From the NCBI GenBank assembly GCA_012727745.1, contig JAAYGJ010000035.1:1-9780 (forward strand): DNA of 9,780 nucleotides, read 5' to 3'. Below the pieces are notes generated by a model. The model saw only the letters and a list, made by a program, of their open reading frames with translations. It searched no databases and was not told where the DNA came from. The DNA is from Clostridia bacterium (GTDB lineage: Bacteria; Bacillota; DSM-521; Neomoorellales; Neomoorellaceae). Shown piece by piece: positions 5,738 through 9,780 of this stretch. The position numbers were made by a program, and so were the translations under genes. How positions within the stretch are numbered: position 1 is the stretch's first letter; each line of letters begins with the position of its first letter.

Positions 5738-7855
5738 GTGGAAAATAGTTGCAGCAGTGTCCGGCTAAGACCTTTAGCTATCATTGCGATATTAATTTAC
5801 ATATTACTACTGGGATTAAAGACCCCGGCAGCCCTGGCTGCCTCTGACATAAAACTGGTCCTTAATGGTGTACAAACCGATCCCGAGGTTGGGGTCTATG
5901 TTGATGACAATAACCGTACTATGGTACCGCTGCGATTTATTATGGAACATATGGGAGCCGGGGTTGAGTGGCTGGCAGCTGAAAAGGGCATTGTGATTAC
6001 CCGGGGAACAAAAGTATTAAAGATGTCAATCGGTAGCAGCCAGGCCTACGCAAATGGGCAGGAGATAATCTTAGATACAACTCCGGTTATTAAAGAAAGT
6101 GTTACTATGGTGCCGGTGCGTTTCATTTCCCAGGCCTTTGACGGCGAAATAGGTTGGGATGATGTTTCCCGTACAGTCAGCATCCGTTTGGATTCTCCTG
6201 TAAGTAGCGCCCAGGTTAGTATTACTGGTAGCTACGTCAATTTTCGTTCAACTCCTGAAATATCAGATGGGAATATAATTGGTCTCTTGCCCCGGGGAAC
6301 AGTCTTGCAATATATAGGGACAAATAGCGGCTGGTACCAGGTGCAGGCAGGTGATGGCCGCCGCGGCTGGGTTGCTAAAGATTATGCGGAACTAATTTCT
6401 GTCAGTGCTCCTGCTCCAGGTGCGCAGGAGCCGCCAAATATGGATGCTGGCGAACCTTCGCCAGGCAGTCAGCCGTCGCTGCCTGGTGTTTCCCGGATAC
6501 GTATTACCGGCAGTTATGTTAACGTCAGATCTGGTCCAGGGAAAGGGTTTAGTGTGCTGGATGTTATTCCTCGGGGTACTATGCTGGGCCTAGTCGGAGC
6601 CAGCGGAGACTGGTACCAGGTGCAGTTAACCAGTACCCGAACAGGCTGGGTTTCTAAAGATTGGGCCGAGCCGATCGCCAGTGTATCTTTGCCTGACAAT
6701 GACGGGTTAGCTGGCAATCTTCCCGCTGAGACGAAACGGCCGGGCAATAGCCCCCTGGGGTTAGCTGTCATTGGGGAAAATGAAGTTGCTGTTCTGGCCG
6801 GACCCAATCCGGAAGAGGTAGAGGTTGGTATAGCCCCCGCCGGTAGCCAGTTAACTATCTGGCAGGAACAGGGTAACTGGTGGCTGGTAGAAATGGCTGA
6901 CGGTCAGCGGGGCTGGCTGGCAGCTAGCCTGGCAACTTTTGCCCCCTATCAACCGGCAAAGATTACCGGTATAGAAGCCAGACAATCAGCCGAAGGAATT
7001 GAAGTTGTCGTTGCTGCCAGCCGGGTTTTTAGTTATACAAGCTCGCGCTGGGATAATCGTATTATAATCGATATTAATGGCGCCACCCTGGAACTACCTA
7101 AAGGACAGGAAATTATAGAGGTAAGGCGTGACCCGTTGCTACGGGTACGGGCAGGTCAGTTTGTCGCCGGAACGGTACGGATTGTTTTTGACCTTAGAGG
7201 CGGAGCGGCCCTGTCCTCGAGAGCTGCCAGTAAAGGGTCGGGAGTGGTTTTCCAGTTACGTGAGCCTACTATTACCGGTACCAGGATTGTTATTGATCCT
7301 GGGCACGGCACTGACCCGGAGGGGATTGAACCGGGGGCCGTTGGTCCCAGAGGGACCCTGGAAAAGGACGTTAACCTGGCTATCTCGCTCAAACTGGCTG
7401 AACTGCTACGCTCTGCTGGCGCTACGGTTTATATGACCCGTAGCGGCGAAACAATTCCTTATACCCTGGCTGAGCGGGCATATTACGCCAACCAAATTAA
7501 TGCCGATATTTTTATCAGTGTCCATGCTAACGCTTCTACCAGTTCGGATAAATCAGGCACTTCTACTTATTTCTATGCTCCTTATGGAAGTGACTTGGGC
7601 GAACAGCGGGGCGAACGTCAGCGGCTGGCATATTCTATCCAAAAAGCGTTGGTTGCAGAGCTGGGTCGGCAGGATATGGGGGTTAAGGAAGACAACTTTT
7701 CGGTTTTGCGCAATACTATGATGCCGTCAGTACTGGTAGAGGTGGCTTTTATTTCTAATCCTGAGGAAGAAATGCTTTTGGCTGATCCGGCTTTTCAGGC
7801 CCGGGCAGCACAGGGGATATTTAATGGTATAAGCAACTATATTAGCGGTAATTAA
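5738..7855 (+). CDS. Secreted multidomain N-acetylmuramoyl-L-alanine amidase
   Basis: A 705-residue secreted peptidoglycan hydrolase that should cleave the MurNAc-L-Ala bond. Order: signal peptide with arginines at 9 and 11, hydrophobic stretch 12-27 and likely cleavage near 34-35 (PAALAA); copper-amine-oxidase N-terminal-like domain at about 38-150 (repeated TMVPLRFI/TMVPVRFI, not an active oxidase); SH3b at about 160-220; a Pro/Ser linker at 221-252; a second SH3b at about 253-313; a degenerate third SH3b at about 340-400; an AMIN domain at about 406-508; and Amidase_3 at 516-702. The zinc and catalytic residues are all present: H523 in DPGHG, E542 in LEKDVN, H596 in SVHAN and E668 in LVEVAFISN. 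The wall-binding modules should hold the enzyme in the envelope. The GTG start at 5738 follows AAAGGAGAAGGA (5719-5730). The location beside gerM, and spoVR in the same window, suggest spore or mother-cell wall remodelling, but a vegetative role is possible. Confidence 0.95.
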   Translation: MENSCSSVRLRPLAIIAILIYILLLGLKTPAALAASDIKLVLNGVQTDPEVGVYVDDNNRTMVPLRFIMEHMGAGVEWLAAEKGIVITRGTKVLKMSIGSSQAYANGQEIILDTTPVIKESVTMVPVRFISQAFDGEIGWDDVSRTVSIRLDSPVSSAQVSITGSYVNFRSTPEISDGNIIGLLPRGTVLQYIGTNSGWYQVQAGDGRRGWVAKDYAELISVSAPAPGAQEPPNMDAGEPSPGSQPSLPGVSRIRITGSYVNVRSGPGKGFSVLDVIPRGTMLGLVGASGDWYQVQLTSTRTGWVSKDWAEPIASVSLPDNDGLAGNLPAETKRPGNSPLGLAVIGENEVAVLAGPNPEEVEVGIAPAGSQLTIWQEQGNWWLVEMADGQRGWLAASLATFAPYQPAKITGIEARQSAEGIEVVVAASRVFSYTSSRWDNRIIIDINGATLELPKGQEIIEVRRDPLLRVRAGQFVAGTVRIVFDLRGGAALSSRAASKGSGVVFQLREPTITGTRIVIDPGHGTDPEGIEPGAVGPRGTLEKDVNLAISLKLAELLRSAGATVYMTRSGETIPYTLAERAYYANQINADIFISVHANASTSSDKSGTSTYFYAPYGSDLGEQRGERQRLAYSIQKALVAELGRQDMGVKEDNFSVLRNTMMPSVLVEVAFISNPEEEMLLADPAFQARAAQGIFNGISNYISGN
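6215..6676 (+). repeat. Internal duplication encoding two SH3b domains
   Basis: The SH3b units at 6215-6397 and 6494-6676 share ITGSYVN-R-S, PRGT, WYQVQ, GWV-KD and AE in register at 93 codons. The 16-base string CTGGTACCAGGTGCAG is identical in both (6331-6346 and 6610-6625). This suggests a fairly recent tandem domain duplication. The third SH3b-like region, at about 6755-6937, is much more diverged. Confidence 0.75.
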
Positions 7856-7882
7856 CTTAACGGAAAGAGGGTTGCTTGCGGG

Positions 7883-7928
7883 TTCCCCTTTTCTTTGCTA
7901 GAATTTAGCTAGCAAAGGGTGAGGGGGA
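7883..7928 (+). promoter_or_regulatory. Long leader hairpin overlapping an SD
   Basis: CTTTGCTAG (7893-7901) and CTAGCAAAG (7909-7917) form a perfect 9-bp stem with a 7-base loop. With G-T wobbles and one bulged T (7920), pairing continues outward: TTCCCCTTTT (7883-7892) against GGTGAGGGGGA (7918-7928), giving about 19 bp. The outer right arm is part of the purine-rich ribosome binding region (7921-7932) of the next gene, so it may limit translation. An alternative weaker hairpin, 7863-7871 with 7885-7893, competes for the CCCC stretch. Confidence 0.5.
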
Positions 7929-7937
7929 GGGGTAGGG

Positions 7938-8465
7938 ATGTTACCGTTAGTAATAGGATATTTTGTTATTTTTTTGGCCCGAGTTGCAGACGTTAGCCTG
8001 GCTACCTTAAGGATGTTGTTTTTAGTCAAGGGCAAGAAATTTCTGGCAGCAGGCATTGGCTTTTTTGAAGTTATTATTTATATCATTGTTTTAAAACATG
8101 TTGTTGATAGCTTAAACGATCCGTTAAGCCTGGTTGCTTATGCGCTCGGTTTTGCTTGCGGTAATATTGTGGGCGGCATTATCGATGAGAAAGTAGCTGT
8201 CGGACAGATTATGGCCCAGGTAATTACTATGCATGAGCCCCTGGCACTGGCTACCTGCTTGCGGGCTGCCGGTTATGGGGTCACTATAACTGAAGGCGAG
8301 GGCCGCGGAGGAAGTCGCCCTATCTTAAATCTTGTTTTACCCCGCAAACAGCTTAAGAACATGGAACAGATGGTAAAAGATTGGGATCCAGCGGCCTTTG
8401 TAGTTGTCCAGGAGGCCAGGTCCATTTATGGCGGCTTTTTTAGCTTTAGACGCCAAGGCAAGTAA
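7938..8465 (+). CDS. UPF0316/DUF2179 membrane protein (YebE-like)
   Basis: A 175-residue protein with three predicted membrane helices at about residues 3-28, 35-55 and 62-82, followed by a cytoplasmic C-terminal DUF2179 domain (about 95-170). The family signature RVADVSLATLRMLFLVKG near the N-terminus and YALGFACGNIVGGIIDEK at the third helix fit the UPF0316/DUF5698 proteins such as B. subtilis YebE. Their function is unknown. Length is typical and no part is missing. The ATG start follows a GGAGGGGTAGGG run (7927-7936), part of which is in the leader hairpin. The stop is 35 bases before rph, so it is probably co-transcribed with rph and rdgB. Confidence 0.88.
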   Translation: MLPLVIGYFVIFLARVADVSLATLRMLFLVKGKKFLAAGIGFFEVIIYIIVLKHVVDSLNDPLSLVAYALGFACGNIVGGIIDEKVAVGQIMAQVITMHEPLALATCLRAAGYGVTITEGEGRGGSRPILNLVLPRKQLKNMEQMVKDWDPAAFVVVQEARSIYGGFFSFRRQGK

Positions 8466-8500
8466 AGATACTAAAATATACGGAAACGAGGGACTATTAA

Positions 8501-9250
8501 ATGCCTAGGGCAAACGGGCGTAATTTTCGGGAATTACGTCCGGTAACAATAGAACGGCATTATCTGAAATATGCTGAAGGGTCCGCCTTAATCAGTATTG
8601 GGGATACTTGCTTAATTTGCAGTGCCAGCATAGAAGATAAGGTACCTCCCTTTTTGCGCAACAGCGGCATGGGCTGGCTCACTGCAGAGTACTCGCTGTT
8701 GCCTCGAGCAACTAAGGAAAGGACTGTCCGCGAAGCAGCCAAGGGGCGACTTAGCGGTAGAACCCAGGAGATCCAGCGTCTAATTGGTAGGGCTTTACGC
8801 AGTGTTACTGATTTGCAGGCATTAGGCGAGCGGACCATCTGGATTGACTGCGATGTTATTCAGGCAGACGGTGGTACCCGTACGGCGGCAATTACCGGGA
8901 GTTTTGTAGCTCTGGTTGATGCCCTGGCCACACTGACAAAGGACGAGGCGAACGCCAGGTTGCCGGTGCGGGACTTCCTGGCAGCGGTCAGTGTGGGGTT
9001 GGTTAATGGTGAAATGCTGCTCGATCTGGATTTTGAAGAGGATGCTGCTGCTTGGGTGGATATGAATATTGTTATGACTGCTTCTGGCCGGCTGGTTGAA
9101 GTACAGGGAACGGCTGAAAAAGAGCCTTTTACCCGGGAAGAGATGAATGCCATGCTTGAACTTGGTATGGAAGGAATAGCTGCTCTGGTAGAAGTCCAGC
9201 GGCAGGCACTTGGCCCGCTGGCAGATAAGGTGGGAGGAAAAAATGAATAG
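8501..9250 (+). CDS. rph: Ribonuclease PH
   Basis: A 249-residue phosphorolytic 3'-to-5' exoribonuclease that trims tRNA precursor 3' ends, releasing nucleoside diphosphates. It matches the family through its whole length. It has an R-x-x-G-R start, [13 protein letters not shown] (85-97, phosphate-binding R87), the DGGTR block (123-127, R127), and [16 protein letters not shown] (174-189) with the metal-binding acidic residues D181 and D187. Known members form hexameric rings, and nothing here suggests otherwise. The start is ATG with GAGGG eight bases upstream (8488-8492). The last codons overlap the start of rdgB. The order gerM...rph-rdgB is known from B. subtilis, where the three are neighbours; here two other genes stand between gerM and rph. 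Confidence 0.97.
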   Translation: MPRANGRNFRELRPVTIERHYLKYAEGSALISIGDTCLICSASIEDKVPPFLRNSGMGWLTAEYSLLPRATKERTVREAAKGRLSGRTQEIQRLIGRALRSVTDLQALGERTIWIDCDVIQADGGTRTAAITGSFVALVDALATLTKDEANARLPVRDFLAAVSVGLVNGEMLLDLDFEEDAAAWVDMNIVMTASGRLVEVQGTAEKEPFTREEMNAMLELGMEGIAALVEVQRQALGPLADKVGGKNE

Positions 9251-9780
9251 GTTAATTGTCGCCACCCGCAACCCGGGCAAGGTTAAGGAGTTCAGGGATA
9301 TTTTAAAGGGATTTAAGGGACTGGATATTATTGTCGAAACCCTGTGTGATTTTCCCGGCGTGGAGTTGCCTCCCGAAAGAGGACTGACCTTTGCTGAAAA
9401 TGCTCGCTTGAAGGCTGGCTTTTTGACGGCTATGACCGATTTCCCGGCGCTGGGGGATGATTCCGGCCTTGAGGTTGATTATTTAAACGGCGCTCCAGGC
9501 ATTTATTCGGCACGTTTTGCCGGCGAACCGGCAGATGACGAGCGTAATAATGCCAAATTGCTGGAACTACTAAAAGATGTACCCTGGGAACAACGGACCG
9601 CCCGTTTTCGCTGTGTGGTAGCACTGGTAACCAGCGACGGTGAAACTTATTATGGTGAAGGCACCCTGGAAGGGAAAATAAGTTTTGAGCCCCGGGGCAA
9701 GGGGGGCTTTGGCTACGATCCCCTTCTATTCCTCCCGGAGTATGGCCAGACAGTAGCCGAATTAAGCAGTGAGTTAAAAA
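9243..9780 (+). CDS. rdgB: XTP/dITP pyrophosphatase (partial, 3' end missing)
   Basis: The first 179 residues of a RdgB/HAM1-family enzyme that hydrolyses XTP, dITP and ITP to the monophosphate and pyrophosphate, keeping deaminated purines out of DNA and RNA. Visible motifs: [12 protein letters not shown] (6-17, nucleotide-binding loop); [10 protein letters not shown] (49-58); [20 protein letters not shown] (71-90, with the catalytic aspartates); and [15 protein letters not shown] (152-166). The frame stays open to the window end. The family is about 195-200 residues, so roughly 20, including the usual S-H-R segment, lie beyond. The ATG at 9243 overlaps the rph stop by eight bases and has GGGAGG at 9232-9237, a typical translationally coupled arrangement. 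Confidence 0.96.
   Translation, partial: MNRLIVATRNPGKVKEFRDILKGFKGLDIIVETLCDFPGVELPPERGLTFAENARLKAGFLTAMTDFPALGDDSGLEVDYLNGAPGIYSARFAGEPADDERNNAKLLELLKDVPWEQRTARFRCVVALVTSDGETYYGEGTLEGKISFEPRGKGGFGYDPLLFLPEYGQTVAELSSELK

Noticed and set aside
1914..7862. Recurrent TTAACG shortly after stop codons of spoVR, paaK and the amidase gene
   Set aside because: A six-base AT-rich string three times in about 10 kb is not remarkable, and it has no shared structure around it.
8822..9280. Minus-strand 152-codon frame opposite rph
   Set aside because: It is antisense to conserved RNase PH motifs, its translation resembles no family I know, and it crosses the rph/rdgB overlap.

Overview
The window looks like a chromosomal segment of an endospore-forming, probably anaerobic, low- to mid-GC Firmicute of the Clostridia, perhaps Peptococcaceae/Desulfotomaculum-like. 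The reasons are two sporulation/germination genes (spoVR, gerM), strong AGGAGG-type ribosome binding sites, frequent GTG and TTG starts, and the gerM...rph-rdgB gene order, which is also known in Bacillus subtilis. The genus is an inference. All nine supported genes lie on the + strand.

Region by region: (1) 1-507 has no confident gene. It carries three copies of a GTTTTTGACCCG repeat, two of which fold as hairpins. A run of inverted repeats follows, ending in a clear rho-independent terminator (221-257), and then a structured leader in front of spoVR. (2) 508-1911 is spoVR, a spore-cortex-related gene. (3) 2004-4925 is an aromatic-acid/amino-acid group: a PaaK-type aryl-CoA ligase, a small tandem-ACT protein and a HisC-family aminotransferase. 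(4) 4947-5640 is gerM, a lipoprotein gene. Its Shine-Dalgarno is one arm of a perfect 10-bp inverted repeat followed by a T-run, and a strong terminator closes the gene. (5) 5738-7855 is a large secreted cell-wall amidase: CuAO_N-like domain, SH3b repeats, AMIN and Amidase_3. (6) 7938-9780 is a UPF0316/DUF2179 membrane protein, then RNase PH and the XTP/dITP pyrophosphatase RdgB. rph and rdgB overlap by 8 bases, and rdgB runs off the window end.

How the genes may work together: SpoVR, GerM and the amidase all concern the spore or cell envelope and peptidoglycan. The ligase-ACT-aminotransferase set suggests interconversion of arylacetates or aryl pyruvates with aromatic amino acids, with the ACT protein as a likely ligand sensor. 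RNase PH and RdgB are housekeeping RNA-processing and nucleotide-sanitation enzymes.

I see no clearly new multi-gene system such as a defence island, CRISPR array or prophage. The least ordinary signals are non-coding: two leaders (gerM, and the UPF0316 gene) in which a long hairpin buries the ribosome binding site, and the repeat/hairpin cluster at the left edge.
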